A stretch of DNA of 64,000 nucleotides from Thermasporomyces composti. GTDB lineage: Bacteria; Actinomycetota; Actinomycetes; Propionibacteriales; Actinopolymorphaceae. Both the position numbers and the translations under genes were made by a program. Within the stretch, counting starts at the first letter, position 1. Every line of letters begins with the position of its first letter. The notes beneath the pieces were generated by a model. That model was not told the origin of the DNA and made no database searches. It saw only the letters and a list, made by a program, of their open reading frames with translations. Location: assembly GCF_003386795.1 (NCBI RefSeq), contig NZ_QTUC01000001.1, positions 1,860,001 to 1,924,000 of the forward strand, given 5' to 3'. Below, piece by piece: positions 1 to 8,863 of the stretch.

Positions 1-2
1 AC

Positions 3-53
3 ACCGACTTCCGCTCGGTCTCCGACGCCGAGGTCCGCGCCCTCCTCACCTGA
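3..53 (+). CDS. C-terminal end of an upstream gene (partial)
   Basis: The first 17 codons read in frame to a TGA at 51-53, giving a tail that ends SDAEVRALLT. This composition is typical of a real actinobacterial C-terminus, and a hairpin lies directly after the stop. Too little remains to assign a family. Confidence 0.5.
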   Translation, partial: TDFRSVSDAEVRALLT

Positions 54-55
54 GC

Positions 56-73
56 CGACCACTCCTGTGGTCG
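56..73 (+). terminator. Hairpin after the first stop codon
   Basis: CGACCAC (56-62) pairs perfectly with GTGGTCG (67-73) around a TCCT loop, three bases after the stop at 53. There is no strong T tract, which is common in high-GC actinobacteria. It is a plausible terminator for the gene entering from the left. Confidence 0.45.
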
Positions 74-234
74 CCTGCTTCCTCTGGTCTTCTGCCCGGT
101 CGTCCGCTGCACTCGAGGGACGGCGCCGTCTGGGTAACAGATTGATCATCTCCATGGCAGCGGCCTCAAGCGAGGCGATCATGGTGACCCGGTGCGCCCG
201 TCGAGGGCTCTGCTTCGTCCTGGAGGAGTTGCTC

Positions 235-1095
235 GTGTCGACGCTGCGGTCGGCCGAGGACAGAAGCAGCGTCCACGCCCTTCCATCTGGCTGGACGACG
301 TACGAGCCAGACCCGCTCCTCTACCGCCACGTGTGGCTCGCCCTCATCGAACGGGTCAAGGAGGCCGCCGCCGCACAAGAACTGGAAGTTGTGCCAGACG
401 AACTTGTCTGGAGTCAGGCTGGACGGTGGCCGGCCGCACTTGGACGCAGCAGGTGTTCGACAAGCTCATCGCTCGAGGGAACACCGGCAAGCTGGTGGAG
501 GCGGGCGCAGCACTAACGCTCTCCGGACAAGCACCCAAACCCTACTCGCCACCAGCTATCCGTGTCGTAGTTGACTTCGAAAAGCCACACGAAGGCGCCG
601 GCCTTCGCGTCACTGTACGAACAGACCACCTCCGAGCAGAAGAAGAGGAGGACGCGACCGCAGAAATAGTTGCTTCATGGCTTGTACCGGTAACACGCCA
701 GCTCAACGCCGCCTGGAGATTCGTCACGGCAGACACCGGCCAATCATGGAACAGCACACCGTATGACGAGTGGTTTGCCGTCTACGACGGCGCATCCAAG
801 GCCGAGAACATCCACGCGGCTACTACTGGGCCAACCTGCTGAACACCACCCCCATCGCTTCACTCGGTGGACTTCGAAAGCTCACCACATCCGCCGAGCG
901 ATCCGGACTTGCCCTCGAGCCAGCCGCAGCGAACGGCAACTAGGCTACGCGCTCCTCAAGATCCCCGAACCGATCACCACCCACACCGACGACCAGCTCC
1001 GCGCAGTCAAGAACCTCCTCGACCCAGTACTCATCAAGAAGCCGGCCCCAAGGCGCACCACCTCCCACGCACCGACACGCATCCCGCCAGACTGA
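235..1095 (+). pseudogene. Decayed gene, copy 1 of a tandem pair
   Basis: A GTG at 235 behind a GGAGG motif opens a frame beginning VSTLRSAEDRSSVHALPSGW. The homologous signal then jumps frame at least three times. Frame 1 runs to about 415. Frame 3 carries VFDKLIARGNTGKLVEAGA and SPPAIRVVVDF to about 820. Frame 2 carries YYWANLLNTTPIASLGGLRK and stops near 942. Frame 1 resumes with GYALLKIPEPITTHTDDQLR up to a stop at 1095. The copy starting at 1132 shares the N-terminal motif WTTYEPDPLLY and the late motifs ASLGGLR and VKNLLDPVLI. I do not recognise the family with certainty; size and style would suit an actinobacterial immunity-type or DUF protein. Clustered sequencing errors could imitate the same pattern. 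Confidence 0.7.
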
Positions 1096-1131
1096 CTCGA
1101 GAGATTGGCATATCGCTACAAAGGGTTGACG

Positions 1132-2059
1132 ATGTCGACGCTGCGGTCAGCGGATGGAAAAGAGTGGCCCCTCATTCTCTGTGCAGGCTGGACGACGTAC
1201 GAACCGGACCCGCTCCTCTACCTGGACGTGTGGCTCGACCTCATCGAGCGGGTGCTGCACGCGGTCGGTCGCGAACCGATGCCGCCGTCGGTGATGGTGC
1301 GGTGGTCGACCCATGACCGTGGCCCGCACATCGTGGCCGGCGTCGCGGAGCTGGCGCGCCGAGTGGCCACTGTTCTCACGAGGAATGGGGTCGAGCTCGA
1401 GGACAAGGGGATCGAGATCGTCGACCCCAGCGTGCACTCATTGACTTGACCATGACGTTCGACGAGTGGGCGCGTGAGCGGGAAGGCGTGGCCGAGGACT
1501 GGGCAGACATCTTCAGCCTGAAGATTCAGTGGCAGCTCCGCTGCAGCCAGAGTTCGCTGACATGCAGGTCGGACTCACCGACGAGCCGTATCCGCCAACC
1601 AGCGAGATCGTGGCGAGGGGCGGTAGGTGTCGCGGGCGAACCTAGTGTCCCGGATGGCGGCTTCTTGGATGTCTCGATGGTGTCGCGGACCACATCGCAG
1701 GACTCGGCGGCCTGCGCTCGTTGAGCCGGTTGGCTTCGCGTCGCGGCGTGACGGTCACGTCGTTGCGCTATCGCTCCGGCGCACGCGGCCATCGTCCGCC
1801 TCACCCAACCGCTCAGCAGCCGGTACACCGACGACGACGTCGCAAAAGTCAAGGACCTGTTCCAGCCGATCCTGCTGTATCCCACCGGCGGTCACGCCTT
1901 CGACGGCTGCGTCGGCCCACCTCTGCGCATCGTCCCCGACCCCTACACCGCCTACATCCGCAGCGACCATAGCTGCCCGACTTATAGGACGGGAAAGAAG
2001 TCCGCACCAGAAACTACCTGTGCCTGCTCGCCCAGCTCCCCGCCCCGTGGGACTTCTAG
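1132..2059 (+). pseudogene. Decayed gene, copy 2 of a tandem pair
   Basis: An ATG at 1132 starts MSTLRSADGKEWPLILCAGW and stays open for 105 codons to a stop at 1449. Without the neighbouring copy it would look like an intact small gene. Related signal continues in other frames. MTFDEWAREREGVAEDWADI starts at 1452. After a shift near 1540 the text reads PLQPEFADMQVGLTDEPYPP, then GLGGLRSLSRLASRRG near 1700. VRLTQPLSSRYTDDDVAKVK and LFQPILLYP follow near 1800-1880, and GPPLRIVPDPYTAYI near 1920-1960. A last fragment, RTRNYLCLLAQLPAPWDF, ends at 2059. These blocks parallel copy 1 in order, so this is a second, independently broken paralogue. The first 105 codons could still be translated as a truncated product. 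Confidence 0.65.
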
Positions 2060-2450
2060 GACGGCGGGCGACCACTCATCTCATCGACAGGGACGCACCT
2101 CGTCGCGGAGGTCAGACTGCGCGAAGCGGGCCGCCGCCGATGAGACACGTGGCGCGACAAGGACCTGTCCACACACCACGTGGCAGCAAGACCCCAGGTG
2201 GCTCGCCCGGAGCACCGCCGCGCTCGCACCACTACGCACCGCCCACGCACCGCCACCGGCGGGATGAACGCGCGCGACGTATCGAGGGCCGCCGGGATCT
2301 CCCAGCCCGGCGGCTCCCCGTCCATGATGGGAAAACATCCCGGCCACATCGGGTGACTGTTCGGTCGCATGCGACTTCTGGCATCCTTCCGGACAGGACA
2401 TCGAGCGGAGTGGTCCGCGCTGGGCCTCGAGGAGGGCGCCAGGGCGACTC
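2060..2450. other. No convincing gene
   Basis: The 390 bases between the pseudogene remains and the LCP gene are open in several frames, but only because the GC content is high. Translations are rich in R, P, S and T and show no motif or ribosome binding site. The stretch probably holds decayed sequence plus the promoter of the following gene; I could not define a promoter. Confidence 0.5.
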
Positions 2451-2465
2451 GTGGGCAGGAGCCAC

Positions 2466-4091
2466 ATGGGATTGGAGACGGGCCGAATCTCGCCACGCCG
2501 AGACGGCGCGCGCGTCTCGCCTGCCCGCCCCGCCTCAGGCCCGTCGTTCCTCCGCGCCGTCCTCGTCACTCTCCTCGGCACGCTCATCCCGGGGAGCGGC
2601 CTGTTCGCGGCGGGTCGACGCCGACTCGGCGCTGGTGTCATGACGGTCACCGTCCTCCTCGTCGGCCTGCTCGGCTACCTCGCCGCCAATCAACGGGAGA
2701 AGGTGCTGGCGTGGCTGGTCGACGAGGGCAGCCTGGGCTTCCTCGCGGTCGCGCTCCCGACCGTCGGCCTGGCCTGGACGGCCGTCATCGTCGGCACCTA
2801 CCGCACGGTGCTGCCGGCCGCCGCGACCGCTGTTCAACGCCTCGTCGGCTCGGTGCTCGTCGCGGTCCTCACGTTCTCCGTGTTGACGCCCCTCGCCGTC
2901 GCCGGCCGCTACGCGCAGGTGGGGAATAACACGATCGGCAAGGTCTTCGCCAGCGCCGACAGCAAGAGCGTCACCCGGCCGAAGAACGTGACCAGGGAGG
3001 ATCCCTGGGGTGGCCGCGACCGCGTCAACATCCTTCTCCTGGGCGGCGACGGGGGCAAAGGCCGGATCGGCATCCGTCCCGACAGCATCCAGCTGGCCAG
3101 CATCGACACGAGGACCGGCAACACGGTTCTGCTGGGCCTTCCCCGCAACTTGGAGAAGGTGCCGTTCCCCGAGGACTCCCCCCTCGCCGAGGTCTACCCC
3201 GACGGTGTCTTCGACGGCCCCGGTGACCGGCTGGAGTGGATGCTCAACGCCATCTACAAGGACGTGCCGGAGCAGCACCCGGGGCTGCTGGACAGCGACA
3301 ACCCAGGCGCTGACGCGACGAAGCTCGCCGTCGGCGAGGTCCTCGGCCTCGAGGTGCACTACTACGTCCTCATCAACCTCGACGGCTTCACGGAACTCAT
3401 CAACGCGCTGGGCGGCATCACCGTCAACGTCAACACCCGGGTCGCGATCGGTGGCTCCCAGGACGAGGGCCGTCCGCCACACGACTGGATCGAGCCAGGC
3501 CCGAACCAACACCTCGACGGCTACCACGCGCTGTGGTTCGCCCGAGGCCGCTACGGGTCCAGCGACTACGAGCGGATGGAACGCCAGCGCTGCGCGATCA
3601 AGGCGATCATCGACCAGGCGAACCCACAGAAGGTCCTCACCCGGTACGAGGCCATCGCCAAGAGCTCCGAGGACCTCGTCTACACCGACATCCCACGCGA
3701 GCTGCTGCCCGCCTTCGTCAACCTGTCGCTGAAGGTGAAGAACGCGAAGGTGACCAGCATCGCGTTCACCAACAAGATCATCAAGCCGTGGGATCCGGAC
3801 TACGACAAGATCCGCTCGATGGTGCGGAAGGCCATCCGCGACAGCGAGCGCGACGGGTCGAAGAAGACCACGAAGCCGAAGCCGAAGAAGACCGCCTCAC
3901 CGGACTCCACCGACGCAGGTGAGGGCTCCGGGTCGTCGGAGACGTCGGAGTCCTCGGGAGACGCAGAGTCCTCGGGAGACACAGAGTCCTCGGGAGACAC
4001 AGGGTCCTCGCAGGACGAGTCGAAGGACTCCGAGGAGGGAGCGACCTCGCTCGAGGACGCCTGCGCCTACCGACCCCAAGGAGCGGGGTGA
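2466..4091 (+). CDS. LCP (LytR-CpsA-Psr) family cell-wall ligase-type membrane protein
   Basis: LCP proteins move lipid-linked secondary wall polymers onto peptidoglycan at the outer face of the membrane. The ATG at 2466 is preferred because AGGAG lies five bases upstream; a GTG at 2451 in the same frame is weaker. The 541-residue product has about four hydrophobic helices in the first 150 residues (for example FLRAVLVTLLGTLIPGSGLF). An extracellular LCP domain follows at about 180-400, with DRVNILLLGGDGG, the arginine-bearing LLGLPRNL segment, and GGITVNVN. The last 80 residues are a K/P stretch and an acidic Ser/Gly/Asp/Glu tail encoded by an 18-bp tandem repeat. Four N-terminal helices instead of one mark a subclass common in actinobacteria. 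The polymer handled cannot be read from the sequence. Confidence 0.85.
   Translation: MGLETGRISPRRDGARVSPARPASGPSFLRAVLVTLLGTLIPGSGLFAAGRRRLGAGVMTVTVLLVGLLGYLAANQREKVLAWLVDEGSLGFLAVALPTVGLAWTAVIVGTYRTVLPAAATAVQRLVGSVLVAVLTFSVLTPLAVAGRYAQVGNNTIGKVFASADSKSVTRPKNVTREDPWGGRDRVNILLLGGDGGKGRIGIRPDSIQLASIDTRTGNTVLLGLPRNLEKVPFPEDSPLAEVYPDGVFDGPGDRLEWMLNAIYKDVPEQHPGLLDSDNPGADATKLAVGEVLGLEVHYYVLINLDGFTELINALGGITVNVNTRVAIGGSQDEGRPPHDWIEPGPNQHLDGYHALWFARGRYGSSDYERMERQRCAIKAIIDQANPQKVLTRYEAIAKSSEDLVYTDIPRELLPAFVNLSLKVKNAKVTSIAFTNKIIKPWDPDYDKIRSMVRKAIRDSERDGSKKTTKPKPKKTASPDSTDAGEGSGSSETSESSGDAESSGDTESSGDTGSSQDESKDSEEGATSLEDACAYRPQGAG
3951..4010 (+). repeat. 18-bp tandem repeat inside the LCP gene
   Basis: Three copies of an 18-bp unit starting TCCTCGGGAGAC (3951-3968, 3969-3986, 3987-4004) plus a 6-base partial copy encode an SSGD(A/T)E repeat in the protein tail. 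Copies differ at one to three bases. Being in-frame, copy-number change by slippage would only lengthen or shorten the acidic tail. Confidence 0.85.
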
Positions 4092-4151
4092 GCGGGAGCG
4101 CTCCGAGGTCCGTCACTACAGACATCCGTCACCCGTCACCAGCGAGGCTCG

Positions 4152-4622
4152 TCACAGCGGGCGATAGCCGTGGGCGGCGTTGAGCCGCTCTCGGATCTGC
4201 TCCTCGAGCTCTGGCACCGCGACATCGAGCAGCCGCGACGTGATCACGCTCTGCCTGCCGTCGGCCAGCTCGAGGACGAGCACCGTGCCCGTGAGCGTGT
4301 CGCGGCGCCGAACGTCGGACACGTCCCGCCACGCCGCTGCGCGAACGCTGTCGCGCAGCCGGTTGGTGTGGTTGAGGAAGCCCTCGTCGTCGAGGACCAG
4401 CCGTGGCCTGCGACCGAAGACGATCCAGGCGCCCCACCCCGCGAGCACGGCGAAGATGGCGACGAGAAACCACTCCAGGAACTGGACCGCCAGCACGTCG
4501 AGCACGGGCACGGCACGACGGACGACTTCGAGGACGACGGCCAGCCCCAGCCACACGCACGCCATCCCGATCATGCGGGCGCCGAGCGCGGGCCGTAGGC
4601 GGTAGCTCACCGGGTCGGCCAT
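4152..4622 (-). CDS. Small membrane protein with a PH-like domain
   Basis: A 156-residue protein starts at the ATG ending at 4622 (MADPVSYRLRPALGARMIGM). Two hydrophobic helices lie at about 15-35 and 45-70, followed by a soluble part (PRLVLDDEGFLNHTNRLRDS and ITSRLLDVAVPELEEQIRER). That pattern resembles the bacterial PH-domain membrane proteins often annotated as hypothetical in actinobacteria. It is convergent with the LCP gene. An upstream in-frame ATG at 4802 would add 60 arginine-rich residues encoded across a direct repeat and is unlikely. The molecular role is unknown. Confidence 0.7.
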   Translation of the reverse strand: MADPVSYRLRPALGARMIGMACVWLGLAVVLEVVRRAVPVLDVLAVQFLEWFLVAIFAVLAGWGAWIVFGRRPRLVLDDEGFLNHTNRLRDSVRAAAWRDVSDVRRRDTLTGTVLVLELADGRQSVITSRLLDVAVPELEEQIRERLNAAHGYRPL

Positions 4623-4713
4623 GGCACGGAGTCTGTCATGCCCCTCGGTCGCGTCCGGCTGGCGGCCTCGCGCGGTGACGTCAGCGCCTCCCCTCGTCTC
4701 GCACCAACCTTTG

Positions 4714-4759
4714 TCTCTCAGCAGCCTGTCTCTCATATCTCTCAGCAACCTGTCTCTCA
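4714..4759. repeat. Tandem 22-bp direct repeat
   Basis: Two 22-bp copies (4714-4735 and 4738-4759), each starting TCTCTCAGCA or TCTCTCAGCAA and differing at one base, sit two bases apart. They lie in the divergent intergenic region between the PH-like gene and the cox-type operon. They could be a duplicated binding site or a slippage product. Confidence 0.7.
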
Positions 4760-4978
4760 CCAACGCCGTCCGCCATCCGGCGCTGGTGCTCACGAGCCAC
4801 ACCCTCGTGAGTAAGGCGCGACCGAAAGACGCGCGCCATCGCCCGCTCTCGTGCCCACTCTGGTTTGCCCACTCTCGTTGCGATGTCTGTCACACCCACG
4901 GCGTTGGGACTCCCCGCGCTGTCGGCTGTGACCTCCGACCCTGCCGACCCGAGTCCCTGTCGGGATTGTCTGGCGAGC

Positions 4979-5626
4979 ATGGCCGTGCTCAACCTCACTG
5001 TTGACGGAGTGCGCTACGACGATTACATAGAGGAGCGAACGCTCCTCGTTCACCTCCTGCGCGATCGCCTGGGCAAGGTGAGCACCCGAGTCGGATGCGA
5101 CACCAACGAGTGCGGCGCCTGCACAGTCCTCGTCGATGGCCGAGCGGTCCGGAGCTGCTCCATGCTCGCCCTGCAAGCCGACGGTCGTACCGTCACCACC
5201 GTCGACAGCGCGTCACACGCTGTCGACGGCCCGGTGCCCCACCAGACGCCGTCACACCAGGCTGTGCTCGAGGCCCTGGCCCAGACCTTCCGCCGGCATC
5301 GGGCGACACCGTGCGGCTTCTGTACGCCCGGCATGCTGCTCTCGGCTGTCGACCTGCTGAGCGAGTGCCCCGTGCCCACCGAGGACGAGGTCCGGGACGC
5401 GCTGGCGGGGACACGATGTCGTTGCGGGGACGAGCACACGGTCGTGCGCGCTGTCCTCAGCGCCGTCACCGAGCTCCGAGGTCTCACCCCGGCGGAGCGA
5501 TCACGCGGCACGACGTCGCGGGACGCCCCGCCACCCGACCCGAACCAGGGTGAGAGCGCCACGGACTCAGCGGCGACCGCCCGGACGGACCACACCCTCG
5601 CCGGACACCGGGGAGCCGCGTCATGA
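4979..5626 (+). CDS. (2Fe-2S)-binding small subunit, xanthine/CO dehydrogenase family
   Basis: In molybdenum hydroxylases this subunit carries electrons between the Mo site and FAD. The 215-residue product has the plant-ferredoxin cluster pattern C40-x4-C45-x2-C48-x11-C60 ([11 protein letters not shown]) and the second, helical cluster C112-x2-C115 ... C147-x-C149 ([11 protein letters not shown]). Both cluster sites are complete. The ATG at 4979 is chosen because the family begins with a short strand like [10 protein letters not shown]; an ATG at 4865 would add 38 non-family residues. A C-terminal tail of about 60 residues, rich in T/R/D/P, goes beyond the usual length. The stop overlaps the next start by four bases, so it is the first gene of a translationally coupled operon. 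Confidence 0.88.
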   Translation: MAVLNLTVDGVRYDDYIEERTLLVHLLRDRLGKVSTRVGCDTNECGACTVLVDGRAVRSCSMLALQADGRTVTTVDSASHAVDGPVPHQTPSHQAVLEALAQTFRRHRATPCGFCTPGMLLSAVDLLSECPVPTEDEVRDALAGTRCRCGDEHTVVRAVLSAVTELRGLTPAERSRGTTSRDAPPPDPNQGESATDSAATARTDHTLAGHRGAAS

Positions 5627-7998
5627 CCGGGCTCTCCGCGTCGTCCGTGACCCTGCCGGTCGCCGACGCCGAGCGGCAGTACCTCGACGCCACCCGGCGC
5701 GGCGAGGACCTCGCCCCTCCCGGGACCCTGCACCTCGCGATCCTGCGCAGCCCCTACGCCCACGCGCGACTCGCTCGCGTCGACGTCGAGGGTGCCCGCG
5801 ACTGCCCTGGTGTGGTCGCCGTCCACACCGGCGCCGAGCTCGCCGAGGAGTGGACGACGGTCCCGTTCCCCGCTGAGCCGGGCCCACCGGTCCCGGCGGA
5901 GCTGCGGGTCCCGCCCCGGCTGCCCATAGCCGTCGACACCGTCCGCTTCGTAGGGGAGCCCGTCGCGGTCGTCGCGGCGACCAGCGGATACGCCGCGGTC
6001 GACGCCCTCGACGCGATCGAGATCGACTACGAGCCGTTGCCGCCGATCCGCGACGTGGAGGAGGCGCTGGCACCGGACGCACCCTCGGTCCACGACTCTG
6101 CTCCCGGGAACCGCTGCTTCCTCCACCGCCAAGCGCACGGACACTACGAGTCCGCCCGCGAGCACGCCGACGTCGTCCTCGCCCGACAGCTGCGTCACCC
6201 GTGGCCCCTTGCCACCGACGACCCTCCACCGTCGGTCGTGGTCGACGTCGACGACGCCCACGGCACCTACACCGTCTGGTCGGACACCCGCGACCCCGAC
6301 CAGGTCCGAGACGTCCTCGCGCACATCACCGGTGTGCCCGTGACCGGTCTGCGGGTCCTCACCCCGGGACCGGTCGGCACCCGAGACCCGGCCGCAGAGC
6401 CTTACGCCGAGGACGCCGTCGCGCTGCTGCTCGCGCGGAAGCTCGGTCGCCCGACCACGTGGAGCGCGACCGGAGGCGAAGCGCGTCCCCGCGACGCCCG
6501 CCACGACGACCTCGTCCAGGAGGTCGAGATCTGTGCCCGCCGGGACGGAACCATCCTGGGCCTTCGCCTGCACCAGCTCGTCGCGGTCGGTGCCTACCTT
6601 TCGCCAGTTTCACCGCGCGGCCTGGGCTTCGCCGAGCTCGGCCCCTACCTCGTCGACGCCCACGAGCTGCGCTGCACCGGGGTCTTCACGACGACACCGC
6701 CCACGACACGCCTCGGCCCGGACACCGCGGCGGCCACGTTCGCGATCGAGCGGATCATCGACGAGCTCGCCGCCGAGCTCGGGTTGGATCCGGTCGTCCT
6801 TCGGCGGCGCAACTGGGCCGAGCCGCGGTTCGACGCGGTGACCACCCGGGCGCTGGAGCTGGTGGACTACGACGAGCTGCGCCGGCGCCGACGTGACCAA
6901 GAATCCTCCGCGGTACGGCTCGGGATCGGTCTCACGACCACGACGCGTCGGCGCCCTACCGACGCTCGCCGCCAGTCGAGTGAGCGACCCGAGGGGCCGT
7001 CGGCGTCGGTTCGGGTCCTGCCGACCGGGCGAGTCGAGGTCGTCACCGCGGCGGCGGCGTTCGGTCACGGCCACCTGGCCACCTTCGCCCGGGTCGTGGC
7101 GGACACCCTCGAGGTCCCGCTCCAGGACGTCCGGGTGGTCCCGGCGGACACGCCGCACTCACCCGCCCCCGGCTCCGCGTCCGACGCTCGCATGCTCGTC
7201 TTGGGTGGCATGGCTGTCCTCCGCGCCAGCGAGCGTGTCATCGAGGGCGCGCGGAGCGCCGCGGCACGGACGCTGGGCTGCCGGCTGGAGGAGCTGCGGT
7301 ACGGACGCGGAGCCTTCCACACGCGGCGGGCACCCCACCGGTCGGTCAGCCTGCGCGCGCTGGCCACCACCCCGCTGACCGGCCACGGCGTCGCGCCGGA
7401 CGTCGCCACCGACAAGGAGCCTGTCGACGCCGACCACACCACCGGCGACGTGCACGCCGCGCACGTCGCCGCGGTGGAGGTCGACACCGAGACCGGCGTC
7501 GTCGACGTGCTGACCTACGCCGTCGTCGACGACACCGACACGCCCCTGGGACTGACCGCCGTCCGGGACGGGGTGATCCTCGGCATCGGGCGAGCCCTCG
7601 TCGGGACGTCCGGCCAGGACGCCGAGAGCCCAGCTGACCTGCGCTGCTGCGGGCCTCCCGGCATCGTCGAGGGACCCGCGGCCACGGCCCGGCCAGCGGT
7701 TCCCGAGCCCCTCGCCGAACGCCTCGGCGGTGAGGCACCGCCGGAGGTTGGATCAGGCCGGCCAAACCCCGTCCTCCTCGAGGAAGCCGACCAGCGGCGA
7801 GCGGCGGCGTTGACGGCCGTGCCCGCCGTCGTCAACGCAGTCGCCGACGCGCTCCGTCCGCTCGGCGTGCGAGACCTCGTGCCGCCCTGCACGCCGGACC
7901 GGGTGTGGCGGGCCATCCAGGCCGCCCGGGCCGACCAGTCACCCAGCCCGGTGCCCGGCCGGGGCGAGACCGAGGGCGAGGTGGGTGACCGACCGTGA
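5623..7998 (+). CDS. Degenerate molybdopterin-binding large subunit, xanthine/CO dehydrogenase family
   Basis: The 791-residue protein aligns by eye along the length of CoxL/XdhA-type subunits: [18 protein letters not shown] near residue 35, [13 protein letters not shown] near 107, [20 protein letters not shown] near 260 and [17 protein letters not shown] near the end. The cofactor-binding motifs are gone. Where GGGFGGK is expected there is TPGPVGTR (247-254). The conserved RGAGRPE-type loop reads [10 protein letters not shown] (361-370). The serine-rich GSRS-type loop reads [10 protein letters not shown] (515-524). The C-terminal GxGE segment with the catalytic glutamate is replaced by [17 protein letters not shown] (708-724). 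It sits between intact 2Fe-2S and FAD partners with 4-bp overlaps on both sides. It may be a structural or repurposed subunit without classical hydroxylase activity. The fold assignment is firm; the activity is not. Confidence 0.8.
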   Translation: MTGLSASSVTLPVADAERQYLDATRRGEDLAPPGTLHLAILRSPYAHARLARVDVEGARDCPGVVAVHTGAELAEEWTTVPFPAEPGPPVPAELRVPPRLPIAVDTVRFVGEPVAVVAATSGYAAVDALDAIEIDYEPLPPIRDVEEALAPDAPSVHDSAPGNRCFLHRQAHGHYESAREHADVVLARQLRHPWPLATDDPPPSVVVDVDDAHGTYTVWSDTRDPDQVRDVLAHITGVPVTGLRVLTPGPVGTRDPAAEPYAEDAVALLLARKLGRPTTWSATGGEARPRDARHDDLVQEVEICARRDGTILGLRLHQLVAVGAYLSPVSPRGLGFAELGPYLVDAHELRCTGVFTTTPPTTRLGPDTAAATFAIERIIDELAAELGLDPVVLRRRNWAEPRFDAVTTRALELVDYDELRRRRRDQESSAVRLGIGLTTTTRRRPTDARRQSSERPEGPSASVRVLPTGRVEVVTAAAAFGHGHLATFARVVADTLEVPLQDVRVVPADTPHSPAPGSASDARMLVLGGMAVLRASERVIEGARSAAARTLGCRLEELRYGRGAFHTRRAPHRSVSLRALATTPLTGHGVAPDVATDKEPVDADHTTGDVHAAHVAAVEVDTETGVVDVLTYAVVDDTDTPLGLTAVRDGVILGIGRALVGTSGQDAESPADLRCCGPPGIVEGPAATARPAVPEPLAERLGGEAPPEVGSGRPNPVLLEEADQRRAAALTAVPAVVNAVADALRPLGVRDLVPPCTPDRVWRAIQAARADQSPSPVPGRGETEGEVGDRP

Positions 7999-8849
7999 TC
8001 CCGAGCCCGTTCGACTACCTGCGACCGAGGACCGTCGAGGAGACAGTGCAGTACCTCGACGAGGCCGGCGAGGACGCCGCGCTCCTGGCGGGCGGGCAGA
8101 GCCTGGTACCCGCGCTGCGATGCCGAGACGCCGTCCCCGCCGTCGTGGTCGACCTGAGCGAGGTCGAGGAGCTGCGTGGCATCCGGGTCGAGGACGACCA
8201 GATCGTGGTGGGTGCGATGACCACCCTGCGGCGGCTCGCCACCGACCCGATCATCGCCGAGCACGCGCCCCTGCTGGCGACCGCCGCCCGCCTCGCCGGT
8301 GACCGGCGGACCCGCACGATGGCGACGCTCGGGGGATCCTTGGCGCTGGCGGATCCGGCCGCGGACCTGCCGACCGCGGCGGTCGCGCTCGACGCCACGC
8401 TGCTGCTCGCGGGGCCGGAGGGACGGCGTACCACATCGGCGCGGTCGTTCTTCGTCGAGCCGTACACGACCGCGCTCGGTCTCGCCGACGTCCTCGTCGA
8501 GATGCGGTTCCCCACCCGCTTCGGGTGGGGCGCGCACTACACGAAGGTGTGTCGGACGACCCCGGGCTGGGCTGTGGTCGGGGTCGCCGCGTTGCTCCGT
8601 CAGGAGGACGGCGTGGTCACCGACGCCCGGGTCGTGTTCACCAACATGGGGCCGGTTCCGGTGCGCTCACGCCCGGCCGAGGAAGCCCTTCTGGGCGCGC
8701 GCCTCACCGACGCCATTGTCGGCGCGGCCGCGGACGCGGGCGCCGACGAGAGCGAGCCCGTCGACGACGCCGCTGCCACCGCCCCCTACCGGCGACAGCT
8801 GGCTCGAACCCTCACCCGCCGCGCGGTACGCGCGGCGGCCGGACGGTGA
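7995..8849 (+). CDS. FAD-binding middle subunit, CO/xanthine dehydrogenase family (CoxM-like)
   Basis: This subunit passes electrons from the 2Fe-2S protein to FAD. The GTG at 7995 overlaps the large-subunit stop by four bases. The 284-residue sequence begins [20 protein letters not shown], as family members do. It keeps both FAD pyrophosphate loops: LLAGGQSLVPALRCR near residue 31 and ATLGGSLALADPAADLP near 111. Length matches CoxM (about 285). In contrast to the large subunit, nothing obvious is missing, so the cofactor-binding half of the complex looks functional. Confidence 0.88.
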   Translation: MIPSPFDYLRPRTVEETVQYLDEAGEDAALLAGGQSLVPALRCRDAVPAVVVDLSEVEELRGIRVEDDQIVVGAMTTLRRLATDPIIAEHAPLLATAARLAGDRRTRTMATLGGSLALADPAADLPTAAVALDATLLLAGPEGRRTTSARSFFVEPYTTALGLADVLVEMRFPTRFGWGAHYTKVCRTTPGWAVVGVAALLRQEDGVVTDARVVFTNMGPVPVRSRPAEEALLGARLTDAIVGAAADAGADESEPVDDAAATAPYRRQLARTLTRRAVRAAAGR

Positions 8850-8863
8850 AGGACGAACACACG

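Noticed and set aside
1627-2643. 338-codon plus-strand frame across the pseudogene remains and into the LCP gene
   Set aside because: Its composition is R, S, P and T-rich without motif, and it overlaps the well-supported LCP start in another frame.
5050-6573. 507-codon minus-strand frame opposite the cox-type operon
   Set aside because: It is a shadow frame of the operon genes with no start signal or recognisable domain.
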